Notes: generated from the sequence alone by a model not told the origin. DNA of 64,000 bases from Spirometra erinaceieuropaei (GCA_902702965.1 CACRXP010000019.1:18525-82524); one strand, 5' to 3'. Positions 1-10,690 are shown, numbered from the stretch's first letter. Translations and numbers: made by a program.

Positions 1-472
1 TCCATATTGTTAACTTTACATGCCACATTAGTGAATGCGGAGACATGACGTTTTATGAACGGCCGTTTCACGGTATTAAAAAGTCTCACATTTAGAGGCT
101 TTTTTAAAACCGAATTATGTCCGAATTATACTCTTCCTTTGAGTAAAAATTATAAGATGTAAAGTCCTACCGAATGAGTAAAAGAATGAATATTTTAATG
201 TATGTTTTCCATGGGAGATATTCTAAATTTAAAGGGCATCGGAAATGAAAGAGGAAAATGCATGCTATATCAGTAGTCCTTTTTTACGGAGCGTAGTTTT
301 TGCATGCAGTCGGAAAAAAGTTCATTCAAAAGCCAGCATAGTGAGGTAACTGGATTATTATAGAATTACGCTGCATGATGATTATTTTTGTAACCCAACT
401 TAATTAATCTTCTCGAAACGAAAATGCAATTCGTAATTTCGGTTGACAATTCATGCGTTAGCCCACCTACTG
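1..472 (-). mobile_element. Foldback MITE copy A1, cut by window start
   Basis: Positions 1-100 are the reverse complement of the central part of copy A4 (about 39,365-39,430). Positions 103-472 match the right-hand terminal inverted repeat of A4 in forward orientation. This is what a long-TIR element looks like when inserted in the opposite direction. The right end reads ...GCCCACCTACTG followed by TA at 473-474, the same CAGT(A/G)GGTG-type terminus and TA flank seen in the other copies. The left half lies outside the window. It is non-coding. Family assignment (Tc1/mariner-type MITE) rests on the TA flank and is an inference. Confidence 0.6.
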
Positions 473-474
473 TA

Positions 475-1689
475 ATTTTCAGGACACTAAGAAATACACA
501 TAAAAATTGTGAACTACACAACTACATCACGATACAGGAAGGTAAAATTTAATTCCGAGAAATAAGTAGCATGTAGAAAACGCGAAATAAAACCGGCGGC
601 AGCCGAAAAGGAAAGCAGTGAGATTGAGCATAAAGTAAAGGATCAAATAGACAGTGGGCGAGTGATGAAGAAGACAAATACATTGGCCAAATGCAGTTCA
701 CAGCTAGGCGTTCTTCGGCGGGTCGGTGGTAAGGTTGTCAGATATACTGGAATTCAGTCCGTTTCCAGCCAGCTCCAACGCCCAGGGGCGAGAGCGATCA
801 GCCTTGTACAGCTTCATGATAACAACGCCGTCTTGGATCTGCAAGAAAAACGTGTGAGGGTGGAATAAGTACAGGCCAACCTGACTGAGGTCTCGTCGAA
901 GATTGGCGCGAGGCCGAGAAACACACCAGAACGCAAAGTTTTCGTGTGAAAAATATCGAAGATGTACCGGAAAGGGCAGAAGAAATTAAGATAGCAGTCG
1001 TCACGCCTGGGTGGCGGGGGGGGATTTATCAGCCTGGATTGAGGACTCCTGAAGGGTGGTAAGGCAAGGCAAACGATGCTAGGGCCGACTTAACCCAAAC
1101 CAAATAAACTTCCGAGTACTGAAAAGGAGTAATTGGAATCAATCATGTGACGGAAATAATTGTGAATTTTAAATATTCACATTAGCCACCCGGGGCTGTG
1201 TGCAAACTATCAGCTAGTTGAACTTCACCGTATCCCAGAAAGCCAAAAAAACACCCAGATGCATCATTGTTAGGAGTCGTTTGGGGAAAATGAGACTTAA
1301 TCAGGAAAAGCCGGCGGCCACAGTGGGGAGGTTAACCGACCGACTTCACAACGAAGCACACCTCGGGATGCTCCGGGTCGGAGACAACCACAGGACCCAC
1401 GGGCAATTTTACGAGGAAAAAGAAGCGCTCACCGGATCGAGGGAATTGTCTTGCTGACGTTTCGATTAGCTTGGCCGGCTCTCCATTATCAAAGCGTTCA
1501 GTGCGAAGATCGATCAGAATTTTGAACAGACAGCCGAATTAGTCGGCCTTGGGCTGATCGATTTTTTCTTCATTCGCTGCTTTGACCTACTAGCTGTCGT
1601 TTGTGATTTTTGGTGGGCTCCTGTGTTATGTGTAGTCACCTCAATTGGGGTTAACTGCGTTTGTGCCCCCTTTTGGATGAATTAGTCGA
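475..1689. other. Anonymous stretch, nothing assignable
   Basis: The base composition is moderately GC-rich compared with the AT-rich right half of the window. I see a G8 run at 1016-1023 and a few short chance open frames. I find no domain, terminal repeat or RNA gene that I can defend. Confidence 0.4.
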
Positions 1690-2060
1690 CGGGCAGTGTT
1701 TGCTCGGTATTCTTAAGTTCCGTATGACTGTATGTAGTGAAGTAGGACTTTATAGGCCGCAGGAAGGTCTAGATGCCTGTTGATGGAGTTTGCATCTGAG
1801 TACCAAGCCTCAAGTGTGAGACGTTCTGTCCTCGAGGTGCCCCGGCCTAAGACGGCAGCGCCTTGGAAGTCAAAACTGTGGCCAGTCTCTCCGATGTGAG
1901 TCGCAAGCTGTGAGTTCGGGTCCAGCCTTCGAGTTGCCAGTTTGCGCTCATGTAGGCGGGTCTGCAATTTCCACCCGGTTTCCCCAACGTATTTGCAGTC
2001 TCCATCGTTACAGTTCCCTTGATCCAGTGAGCACTCTTTTTTCCTCGGATCTCTTACGTT
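1690..2060 (-). pseudogene. PLE copy 1, inverted arm: GIY-YIG endonuclease relic
   Basis: Reading the minus strand, the frame at 2,171-1,713 contains CKYVGETG followed by WKLQTRLHERKLATRR, a His-containing THIGETGH block and NSINRHLDLPAAYK. These are the YIG-equivalent, the Arg-bearing helix and the C-terminal part of the Penelope-type GIY-YIG endonuclease, and they align block by block with the intact frame of copy 4. The relic points leftward and abuts, head to head, the rightward copy at 2,070-2,935. It is therefore probably the inverted 3' part of the same insertion rather than an independent element. No RT domain is present, so it cannot be active. The N-terminal 60 residues of the open frame are not family sequence and are probably junction or chance. 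Confidence 0.75.
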
Positions 2061-2069
2061 TGCTAACCT

Positions 2070-2935
2070 GGGCAATTTTCTGTTCGATGATAAGGACGAA
2101 GGACCAAAGCCCGAAGTAGGAGAAGTTATTCGTATACCGGCTACATTACGCCGGGCAACTGAAAAGTACAATATTCAGAAAAGCCACCAGCACAAGGCAA
2201 GTACTATACTTCAACAGTAATTGCCCTCTGTAACACAAATATGGCTGTGTTCGGACTCTATTCGAAAGAGTTGAAGCACGTTTCAGCGTGCCGGCTGACA
2301 AGAGGGCTGAACGACAAAACCTTCCCGGTCATAGAGTGCTCAGGCTATTTTATCAAGCAAAGAGAGCACCGAGTGGACAGATGGCGACCAGATGAGCGGC
2401 AACCCGAAGGCTGGAGGGCCATTTCCTACATGAAAGAATTCTCGAGGCGGTCTCTCGACCGGAGAAGGTCTCTCGCCGGAGAAGGCATTGCCCATCGACC
2501 TAAGGACAGACTGCCACCTACCTAGACCTCAGCAGTTGTCTACCAGATATGTTGCAAAGGTGGGGACTGCAGTTACGTCGGGGAAACCGGGCTGAAATTG
2601 CCCACCGTAATGCACGAGCAAAAGCGGGCAATCCAGAGGCTACACTCAAAACCACAACTTGGGGCACATATTGAAGAAACTGACCACACTTACGACCTCC
2701 AAAAGGCGGCCATCTTAGGACAGTACAAGTTGCACCCAGAGGCGTGGTATTCAGACGCCAACTCTATCAACAGGCAGCTAGATCCTTCTGCGACTTATAA
2801 GGCCCCGCGTCATTTCATACATAAAGACCAGGACAAAGTGGCCAAACCGAACTTAGGAAAATCGAACAGACACGCGCCGAGACGAACTCACCCGAAGGGG
2901 GAGCGGAGTTCCAAGAACCCTCCATCGAGGTGAGG
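2070..2935 (+). pseudogene. PLE copy 1, main strand: RT thumb, linker and GIY-YIG relic
   Basis: A decayed Penelope-like frame can be followed through several frame changes. GQLKSTIFRKATSTRQVLYF, then FNSNCPL, a stop, and HKYGCVRTLFERVEARFSVP match the post-RT thumb region of copy 4 (SVYRKPTNTLQ..., CVRTLYRRRVE). WRAISYMKEF...IAHRP matches the linker. CSYVGETGLKL...HEQKRAIQRLHSK, AHIEETDH and NSINRQLDPSATYK at about 2,570-2,820 are the GIY-YIG domain. RT motifs A, B and C (catalytic Asp) are missing, so this is a 5'-truncated copy. It meets the inverted arm at about 2,060-2,070. The protein once acted in target-primed reverse transcription. Exact ends are uncertain by some tens of bases. Confidence 0.75.
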
Positions 2936-3790
2936 ACGTACAACGCAAGCAGCCGTTAAGCCCCTCCCCTCCAAAGATCTGCTAAAGGGCTGAGACAGTA
3001 GATGAAGGGGCCGACTAACTTGGCCTAACTCATTTAAAATTCTGGACGATTTTCGACATTTAATGCTTTGAAGGTGCAGAGCCGACCAAGCTCTCTGAGA
3101 CGTCGACAACACGACAAATTTGTTCTGGCCGGACCCAGCTGGTCATACGTCGGCGTCGTTGCGAGCCGGTTTGCGGATCAGTTGCGGAGACTCGGTTGTT
3201 AGGCCCTCTCGTAACGGCTAAACACCTACAGCTTGCGTGGTTTCGCGCCACCAAATAGCAGAGGGCAAAGCACACGGAAGAACAAGGGGGCGTGAAAATA
3301 TCTACCCAGTTGAAGGCAAATCCACAGGAACTCTCAAAAAAGCAAAACAAGGAGAGGTGACTAATCCGGAAGCCGATAACTAACTACCCGCCAGCCAAAG
3401 CGATACGCGCATCCGGGTGCTGGTTAGAATCGCATAATTCGGAAAGGATATTTGGACTACCATCGGCTCTTGTAATGTTTCTTTGCGGCAAAACTGGCGG
3501 AGGTCGATTAGAGGGAGCAAGCCGAACTAACCGCAAATGTTCTAGGCAGTCGGCAGTGACGTCTACACTGGAGTCCTGATGAGGACATGAGAACCTGAAC
3601 CGGGTGGAGGACTTTGATAGGAAACCCTCGGTCTCCGGAGAAAGTCACATGGAAGGCGATAAAGTGCGCTTCCGGATCAAAACATTAACGACGAAGGGAA
3701 GTGAATGCTGACGACGAAGGTTTGACTGTTCTAATCAACGGCTTCCACCGCTTATCCCGGAGAGTAGGTAAAGTACCGGTGTATGATTTT
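2936..3790. other. Anonymous stretch between PLE copies
   Basis: This part is GC-moderate with short unsupported open frames on both strands. CTGATGAGGAC near 3,578 superficially resembles a hammerhead core but lacks a matching GAAAC half. No element is assignable. Confidence 0.35.
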
Positions 3791-3873
3791 ATGCTACCGC
3801 ATACCTATGAATGTTCACGGCTCCTCCCTTCATCAGGAATCGTTGCACGTGTTGTGATGACTGTTTGACGGCC
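3791..3873 (-). repeat. PLE copy 2, inverted arm of its own 3' UTR
   Basis: These 83 bases are the reverse complement (with scattered substitutions) of 4,588-4,671, the 3' untranslated part of the same copy. Shared landmarks are ATGCTACCGCATACCTATGA on the plus strand here against TCATAGGTATGCGGTAGCAT there. The arm is joined directly to truncated coding sequence at 3,874. Together with 4,588-4,671 it would form a long imperfect hairpin enclosing the coding remnant. Confidence 0.75.
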
Positions 3874-4480
3874 AACAGCTGCCGAACTACAATACCTCCG
3901 ACGGGTCTTCAAAGCCAATGGCTACCCGCGCAACTTCGTCAACCAGTGAATACGTAAAAGGGACGAAAAGCCTAACCGCACAGACACCAGATTTTGGCGA
4001 GCGCTTCCGTATGTCAAAAACGTTTCTGAAGTTGTCGGCCGCCTTCTCGAACCACTTGGGGTTGGAGTTGCACACAGACGGGAGGCAAAGATCACGCGTC
4101 AGGTAATATAACCGAAAGACCCGCTGCCACGACTAGGAACGTCTGGAGTTGTTTATCGGATCTGGTGCAGTTGCGGACAAAGCAACTACGTCGGAGAAAC
4201 CGGAAGACAGCTCCGAACGCGAATTGCGAATACGCTGCAGCGGTGCGGAGAAATGACATCAGCTCTCAAGTTGTGGCTCGTTCGACGAGATCCGGCCACA
4301 CATTCAAATTCGACGAGGCCGAAATTCTCTCTAGAGGTGATAACCGCGTGAGCCGGGAGCTTTTTGAGTCATAGTTTACTGGCCCCCAGTTCATAAACAA
4401 GTGCAACGAACTTCCCCTTCCATACTCAGTGCTGAGACTTCGTCTAGCCGGAGTTATTGGCCACGCGGGAAGCGCACAAG
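3874..4480 (+). pseudogene. PLE copy 2: linker and GIY-YIG endonuclease relic
   Basis: The reading begins AELQYLRRVFKANGYPRNFV, matching the post-RT block KLLRELFRANGYPRAFIERS of copy 4. PYVKNVSEVVGRLLEPLGVG and HRREAKITRQV form the linker. GVVYRIWCSCGQSNYVGETG then RQLRTRI at about 4,150-4,225 is the GIY-YIG core with its Cys pair. After a frameshift, SGHTFKFDEAEILSRGDNRV and the LPLPYSVLRLRLAGVI tail follow. Stops and frameshifts interrupt the frame. No RT catalytic motif remains, so the copy is 5'-truncated and inert. Its 5' end is fused to an inverted piece of its own 3' UTR at 3,791-3,873. It belongs to the same subfamily as copies 3 and 5 and differs from copies 1 and 4. Confidence 0.8.
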
Positions 4481-4733
4481 TGAACACCTTTCCCAATACC
4501 AGGGTCGGTGGATCAGATGGTCGAGCAATCATCACACCAACATCAAACGCACAGAATGAGATTCCAGCAATTAACGACGCGAATGTCGGCCATCAAACAA
4601 TTAGCACACCAAGTGCAACGATCCCTGATGAGGGGGGGGGGGCGTGAATATTCATAGGTATGCGGTAGCATGGCTACTGCATCCTATAAATACTGCAGCC
4701 CCTTATGCATGAACCACGCGTATCTGCTTTTTT
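4481..4733 (+). mobile_element. PLE copy 2, 3' untranslated region
   Basis: Non-coding 3' part, shared with copy 5 (43,500-43,756). It includes an ATCACACCAACATCAAACGC-like block, an AACGACGCGAATGTCGGCC block, GTGAATATTCATAGGTATGC and CATCCTATAAATACTGCAGC just before the ribozyme. An 11-G run at 4,632-4,642 replaces the GGGAGGGAGC of copy 5, probably by slippage. Positions 4,588-4,671 are the partner of the inverted arm at 3,791-3,873. Confidence 0.7.
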
Positions 4734-4775
4734 GTCTCTGATGATGGATTCTAGCAGGAATCCGAAACGTCAGGC
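4734..4775 (+). ncRNA. Minimal PLE hammerhead ribozyme, intact core
   Basis: The motif is GTCT (stem I), CTGATGA, stem II GGATTC/GAATCC closed by a short loop, GAAA, then CGTC and AGGC (stem I partner; U-A, C-G, U-G, G-C). All core nucleotides of the CUGANGA...GAAA hammerhead are present, and cleavage is expected after GTC. Stem III is almost absent, as described for the minimalist hammerheads of metazoan Penelope-like elements, which are thought to work as dimers. It sits immediately 3' of the copy 2 UTR, the place such ribozymes occupy in PLE terminal repeats. This is the best-preserved copy of the CTGATGA type in the window. Confidence 0.8.
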
Positions 4776-4860
4776 TAATAAAGCTCTTGTCCCAGCGATC
4801 GTGTCTCCTTCTTCAAGACTGCTCCCTGATACTCGTCTTTTCGCTTCTGTTGGCAAAGTT
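4776..4860 (+). mobile_element. PLE copy 2, segment downstream of the ribozyme
   Basis: Starts TAATAAAGCTCTTGTCCCAG and runs to about GCTTCTGTTGGCAAAG. The first part recurs after the ribozyme of copy 5 and, in degenerate form, in the minus-strand relics at 10.5, 11.75 and 48.7 kb. The whole segment recurs inverted at 43,167-43,251. Confidence 0.7.
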
Positions 4861-5604
4861 AAACGTCCGGTCTACGCGCGCCACACGCGAGCTGACTCTT
4901 ACCACATGAACTGTAAGGGCGGCTCGGATCTCACGTCAATGAGGATGCCATGAAGGCCACATTAGGAAGGAGCCATTGCAATCCGACTCATTGAAATGAC
5001 GCAAGAAAAACATATCCTCCATATTGGCCTCTTCCAAAAAGTAAATACCCGGAATATGGGAGCAGTGAAGTTTCTCCCTTCTTTAGAGGATATAGGGTGC
5101 ACGTCAGTTCCAGCGCCCTTCCTTTGGGTTGACTCTTGCGGAAACCAGCAACCACAAAACAACCTGAGCTAACCCCCTAAAACGGCTGCATTCTGACAAT
5201 AGCGTTCGCACCCACCAAAGGTGCTGAAACAGTCAAAAGCAGGACCGGCGGAACTTACCTCATATGTACATTTGCCGGGGATGACCTCGGCGACAAGTTC
5301 AGGCACTGTGAAGGTTTGGTCCACTATTGGCTCCCGCAATGAGCAGCGGACTTTCAAGGATCTGAAAAAAAGATGGCGATGTATAGTAGCTTTATTGTTA
5401 AGCGCCCGGAGGGCACGATCAATGCATGGTTGGCATTGATTTAAATTGCAAAACATAAACAATAGTCTCGGACCTGAGCTCTGCAGGAGCGACCAACTAT
5501 TCAATGGAATTTGGACGAGGCGCTAAATAAAGTAGGAAAAGTTGCTGACGTCTTTCGTACACGATACCTATGCTAATAATACTCACAAATTTTCATAATT
5601 CACA
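4861..5604. other. Anonymous stretch
   Basis: Only chance open frames of up to 111 codons are visible, on overlapping strands and without family resemblance. No repeat partner was found within the window. Confidence 0.35.
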
Positions 5605-5764
5605 TAGCAGAAAACACACGGGGAAGGCTGGGGGACCCACTGATGAGCCGAACTCCTCGCAGCTGCGTCCGGCATCGATACAAGACCAGCGAAACACGCA
5701 TGTCTGGGCTTGTAGCTAGTACCTGTGTTGTCGGTACGGTAAATAATCACACAATTCTATATTG
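5605..5764 (+). repeat. Direct repeat R4, unit a
   Basis: About 160 bases starting TAGCAGAAAACACACGG and including GGGGGACCCACTGATGAGCC and TGTCTGGGCTTGTAGCTAGT. It recurs in the same orientation 346 bases downstream (5,951-6,106), with mostly single-base differences. Confidence 0.85.
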
Positions 5765-5950
5765 CCGACTGCCTGTTGACGCTCTGTGAATATTACGCGA
5801 TTATTCCGCAGTAGCTGACGGATTTCAGCTCCAATATTCATATCAAATTCCGGGCCGTGCCTGTAAAGGTCTGTTCCGAAGGATCTACTCCAAGTTCGCG
5901 CATTAATTTTCTCGGAAATTAAACAAGGAAAGGTGAAACGGAAGTTCATG

Positions 5951-6106
5951 TAGCAGAAAACACACGGAGAAGGTTGGGGGACCCACTAATGAGCCGAACC
6001 CCTCGCAGTTGTGTCAGGCAGCAGTACGAGATTATCAAAACACACATGTCTGGGCTTCTAGCTGGTACTTGTGTTGTCAGTGCGGTAGATAATTACACAA
6101 TTCCAG
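5951..6106 (+). repeat. Direct repeat R4, unit b
   Basis: Second unit of the pair that begins at 5,605. It shares TAGCAGAAAACACACGG, GGGGGACCCACTAATGAGCC and CACATGTCTGGGCTTCTAGC. It ends where a purine-rich tract starts. The arrangement may be two tandem insertions of one short element or a local duplication. No terminal hallmark decides between them. Confidence 0.85.
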
Positions 6107-6179
6107 ATAAGAGGAAAAGAGGAGAAAGAGAAAAAGAGGAAAAAAGGAGGAAAAAAAGAAAATGAAAAAGAAAAGAGGA
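6107..6179 (+). repeat. Purine-rich (GA)n tract
   Basis: About 73 bases made almost entirely of A and G on the plus strand (GAGGAAAAGAGGAGAAAGAG-like). It directly follows unit b of the R4 repeat. It could be an A-rich retroposon tail that has drifted, or a simple repeat. Confidence 0.8.
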
Positions 6180-7559
6180 GTGAGGCCTTGGCAACGCATT
6201 GAAAAATCTCATGCACCCCAGCGGCTAAGACGGAGTCTTGATGAGGGCGAACGGCGACCGAAACAGAGGCGTTCAGAACGCCCGCGTCACGATGACCCCG
6301 ACCATTTGCCAAGGAGATGAATCGAGGAGGACATCCGGTTCCCTGAAACTCCTCTCCGGCGATCATAATCCGTGAAACTATCACAAACTGACGCAACTGA
6401 AACCTGTTCACTTCGCACAGGCAGAACACTTTCGCCCTAGGATGGGTCCCAACCGATGACATCTCGAAATCTGATCAAGTGCCCTGTCGCCTGAGGAACG
6501 GTCAGGGACTCGAAAACCAACAAACATACAGTGAGCGTTATGCATCCAGACGACACAAGTGGTAAATTTGATTGGACGAATATCGGAGTGGGGACAGATG
6601 GGCAGCGACAAAGTTTGCTACCGCCGTCCCTTTAGACGCATTTAAAGCGCCACACTTTCCAAGGATTGGCCTCGAAATGTCGTATACATGTCGGGCGGAT
6701 ATGGCGGAGGCTGAACGGACCACCAGGAAAACGTACAACGTTGTTTCGAACTTAATGATATCCGACGGTTGTAGAGACATGAAAGCGGTGCAAGTCAGTC
6801 AGCTAGGATGGCATTATTTTGCCTTGGAGCCTCAGGCGGTTGGATGCAGTAGATCGAGCGGAAAGGGAAGTGAAAAGGCTGTAGTGGCCACCGCTCGCTA
6901 ATTTGTCAAAAGGACGCGGCCTGGCGACCACACTGGCAGAGCATTTTCAACTCAAATGCTCGCTGACCAACACGCCGGGGACGAAATCATAATTCTACCT
7001 GATCTGGCTTAAGGGTGTGGATGACTGGCGACGGCTAGGATGTCAGAAATGGCCACCTGAATCTACGTTTTCAGGGGTAAACGCTCAAAGAGCAACTCAC
7101 CCCGTGAGGCCGCAATAAAACCAGCCTGACTAGAGGCCCCTGAAAAGTTCCCTGAAACCACTCCGACTGCAAGTATGTCTCCAACAATTGGGCGATTTGA
7201 AAGTTAGATAGGGGATTCGCCAGGCCGAGACGATGAAAACAAAGAAATCACGCAGCCAGAGAGCGTACCTGTTGAGAGACAATTTCGTGCCAGCGGGTCC
7301 ACAGACATAACCCGTCCGCCAAATGTGTGAATCAATCAGTATCTTACCGCTGACTCGCAAAACGAGCGCACTGTATTCAGCGCAACCACGTTGTTGGGCC
7401 TGTGGCAAAAACCCCCAATAGGAGGATGTACAGACATTTGTGTCGATCAGACGTCAGACAGGGGTACGGTATGTAACCACCTTGGGGCAGGGGGGGGGAG
7501 CGGCGGGCGTAATTAGCCACAAACCTAGCGTCAACCATGGTCATGCCTGCAATGGCAAA
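6180..7559. other. Anonymous GC-moderate stretch
   Basis: Open frames of 67-134 codons occur on both strands, but none shows a domain or a repeated partner. A TTGATGA...GACCGAAAC arrangement at about 6,237-6,270 vaguely recalls a decayed hammerhead but lacks the GTC cleavage site. A G8 run lies at 7,491-7,498. Confidence 0.35.
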
Positions 7560-7880
7560 TATTCAACCTGGAATCATGTAAGGAAGACTCGGGGGCAACT
7601 ATAACCTTAAGTCAAGCCCTAAAACCCTAACCCAAGTTTGGCAATCCTAGTCCCAGAAATAATCCAACTAACACCAATTCCAACCGCTGCCCAAACCCTG
7701 AGCCCAAAACGTACAACTTTAGTGTCAGTAACGCTATCGGAGGCCAAAACCCGTCTAATGCATAACCTACCGCCAGGCAAACCGTTATGAAGTACACCTG
7801 AGTGAGGCTTTTATGCAACCATCCAGGGGTTACATACCCTACCCTTGCCAGCGATTTTAATGCGAGCCCTAATATGTGAG
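7560..7880 (+). repeat. Dispersed repeat R2 with degenerate CCCTAA blocks, copy a
   Basis: Contains CCCTAAAACCCTAACCCAAG and many further CCNAAC/CCTAA variants. It then has a non-telomeric segment (CAACTTTAGTGTCAGTAACG..., AGGCAAACCGTTATGAAG) that is shared with 42,240-42,667. The hexamer blocks resemble decayed TTAGGG-type telomere repeats on the complementary strand. The shared unique tail shows that the copies are a dispersed repeat rather than two independent telomere scars. Confidence 0.65.
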
Positions 7881-10479
7881 TTCAGGTCGGACGATTCGAA
7901 CCGGCTTCATCGTAAATGCCTTCTGGTTCTGTGACCCCAACTGGATGTATCCAGATAGGTTCTCAATATATTTTAAGTACGGATGGACATTATGGAAACT
8001 ATTCACGCTCTTTTCGAGGATGAGGTAAGAGTAACGTGGCAATAAGGTGGCATAAGTGTACAAATTAGAGGCGTTCGATAAGATTGTCCCATTGTGTGTC
8101 TATTGTTTTCTACAGTAGTCGGGGACATCGTGGCTCCCCGCCCCCACCGCAGAATTCCCTGTTCCCTTGGACAGGAGAAGTATGTAGGTGAGTGTGAATA
8201 GGATTGAGCATTCTGCGCAGTCCTATGAACTTGGCTTTTCGCTCCTGAAATATCCATTGGAGCAGAACTATCTAACCGCCCAGCCGGCAGTCATCTCATT
8301 TCAGTGCATGTCAAGCTCCAAAGATGTCCGACCCACACGACGCCATTTCGGTGAGTTTCTACAAGAGGCGGGGGTACCTTGGTTCACTGTGTCACAACGC
8401 ACTCAATGGGTCTGTCCACCTCGTAGATACAGGTGGCATTCAAGGGCAATAAAACGTACGTTAGTTTACTATTACACGATGGAATTGGTGGAATTAGAGG
8501 TTTTCGGCTGACGACATAGCTCGGTCTCCAGCTAGGCACACGTAAGACTACAGCAGCTCCGAAATTCGGTACTTACGATAACCCTCTCCTCGTAAGCGAT
8601 CCTGGACTCCTCGTTGAAAAACGGCCATGCACATAGCAGTGTCGGCTAAGACGTTCAATCGCAATGCCGCACGAAAGGGCTCCGAATTGTCCCTGGCATG
8701 AAAGCGGAAGGAGAGTATGGTTGACCGACGACGAATTTAGGGCATGACAATGCGTTGTTGAACTACCACGACGCGCTAAAAGTCGCGGTTTGGAACGTTG
8801 CCAGCTGACTGGATAACTTGACTGACCTTGGGGTTGAGTATCGAAATGCAGTGACTCCCCTCTAATGCGTTCCTTATGATATCCCCTCAGCAGGAGATTG
8901 AGGGCCCCTCTTTGAAGAGTGCCCCGTGAAGATTGAGGGAAACTGCTCGTGAGTGACACGCGCCGGCGGCGGCGGCTTTCACATCATGCTTGTCACTGCT
9001 TTCAGTGCCTTCACAGGTCACCTTGAGCCTGTGCTATCGTCAATTCCACCTCACTATACGTCCAATGAATGCAGAAGTCGTCGCTGCATGCTCTATGGCA
9101 CAGCAGTGGTCTTTATTACTTCCGATGTACAAATTATAGAGGCAAGTAAAGCAAACTGACTCACAGAGGAGAAATCTCGCCCTCGATCGTGCCGTTTTTC
9201 AAGAAGACGGTAAAGACGGCTTTGCAATCTCCACTCGCTGCAGTTGCAGCCTTATTCTCACGAAATTGACCACTCGCTCCCTTGAACACGGGCACGAGTT
9301 TAGCGGGAGCCTTTAAGTGCGGGATTGGCAAGATTATCCTGAATATTTTCTCGGAAACCTCCCCGTAGACGGGGGCCTCCATGCCACTGGAAAAAAAAAC
9401 GGGAAAAATGCCAGCTTAATACATCATAAATCTGGGATTTGGTGAATTGAAGAGAAAACTAGCAGATTAATTAGGTCGTCAGTCTGACGTAGGAGGCGCG
9501 TCGTGTGTTTTTGGTGATGTTAGCCTAGTCTTCCGTTCTGTTCATGGGCCTAACCAAAAAAGAAAATGTACGGAACAAATTCTGACAGTAGGAGTATCCA
9601 GCGTATAAATGAAAGTCGCTGAGGGATTACTGGGGGTAGAAGGTTGGACTCTTTAGGAGCAGTAGAAAAGTGCCCATGGCAAGGCCGCTTGCATAGTGCT
9701 GGGGTGGTCGGAAAAACGTTAATCGCAGCTTAAACGAGCCGCTTGAGACTAACTACCGGTAATGGCCGGGATCAAACAATTATGCAAGAAGGCAAAAGTG
9801 TGGAAGATTTCTGTGATTAGTTTATTTGCGGACGACAAAATGATTTTTCCGAAATCGTGCGAAACGCAGTTTCACCCGAACAAACACAATTGCCGACTTT
9901 AGACGAAAAAGATGACTTAGAAGCGAGAGAGCTGCACAAGTTGATGATGGGATCGCTCGTTTTCGAAAGTGAGCAAGGTTAGGCTGTCATCGGAAATGAA
10001 CCAGCTGTTGCCGCCAAGATCACCTGCCTCACTCGCATCCTCTTTCTTCTGGGATGCCTTTCAATTGTCCGCATTAAATCCACCTAATTTCCCTCCGTAT
10101 ACTGGCCACCGCGTTCCGATGACAGCACGATGCCAAAACGATCTGAAATTGCAGTGGAGTGACCAAATCAAACATCCCAAGTACGCGCCACACACGACTA
10201 AGTGTTTAAGTCTAAACGAAACAAGCTTCAAAGGAGGAGGGGTCATTGGGGTCAAGTAGACACCGTAAGCAACCATTGCAAGTCGACCTGAAGTTGTAGC
10301 GTATCGTGCCAGCTAGAAAACTCTCAACCCATGCATTTTAGCGCGGCGTGGCCTGCTCTAACCTGTCGGCTGACTGGTAATAAGATTGGGGGCGATTGCT
10401 GATATGGCGTGAGTCCCCGTCCAACGTGTGTCACAGGCATGCACTTCAACAGTTAAAGCGCCACACAGACTTAGTATGG
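7881..10479. other. Anonymous stretch
   Basis: No gene is recognised. Minus-strand frames of 128 codons (8,573-8,959) and 73 codons (9,161-9,382) and a plus frame of 107 codons (8,188-8,511) lack family motifs. 9,780-9,960 reads loosely like a retroelement gag fragment (EGKSVEDFC, later LEARELHKLM), too weak to name. A GGC-triplet run lies at about 8,962-8,975. Confidence 0.35.
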
Positions 10480-10690
10480 AAGAAGATGCGATCACAGGAA
10501 CAAGAAGTTTATTGACCTGACGCATCAGATTCTCACTTGAACACCTCATCAGAGACGGTTGCAGATAAAGGTGGTGGAGACACAAAGATTGAGTATTTAT
10601 AGGAAGTAGCTGCCGTGGGGCGACATGCGCACTATAATTAACAGCTCTCGTAATCACTGCTGGGGGTCGTAATTAAGGCGATGATGGCTC
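10480..10690 (-). mobile_element. PLE copy 3, 3' end
   Basis: On the minus strand this region carries TACTTCCTATAAATACTCAA, equivalent to the CATCCTATAAATACTGCAGC block of copy 2. The ribozyme relic follows at 10,556-10,515, and then GTCAATAAACTTCTTGTTCC, equivalent to the post-ribozyme segment. It places the 3' terminus of copy 3 at about 10,480. Confidence 0.7.
10515..10556 (-). ncRNA. PLE hammerhead ribozyme, decayed core
   Basis: On the minus strand: GTCT, CTGATGA, a weak stem II, then GATGCGTC where GAAACGTC is expected, then AGGT. Stem I still pairs (GTCT with AGGT) but the GAAA box is mutated to GATG, so self-cleavage is not expected. Its position 3' of the copy 3 endonuclease supports the identification. 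Confidence 0.65.

Noticed and set aside
3576..3600. CTGATGAGGAC resembling a hammerhead core
   Set aside because: No GAAAC box or pairing stem follows at a suitable distance, and it is not in a PLE 3' context.
6233..6275. TTGATGAGGGCGAAC...GACCGAAACAG as a hammerhead relic
   Set aside because: The first core base is changed, the GTC cleavage site is absent, and no PLE sequence adjoins it. It could be an old relic but is not supportable.
8573..8959. 128-codon minus-strand frame
   Set aside because: Ser/Arg-rich composition without motif; likely a chance frame in GC-moderate DNA.
9780..9960. Possible LTR-retrotransposon gag fragment
   Set aside because: The resemblance is confined to a few residues (EGKSVEDFC). 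There is no zinc knuckle, protease or LTR nearby.
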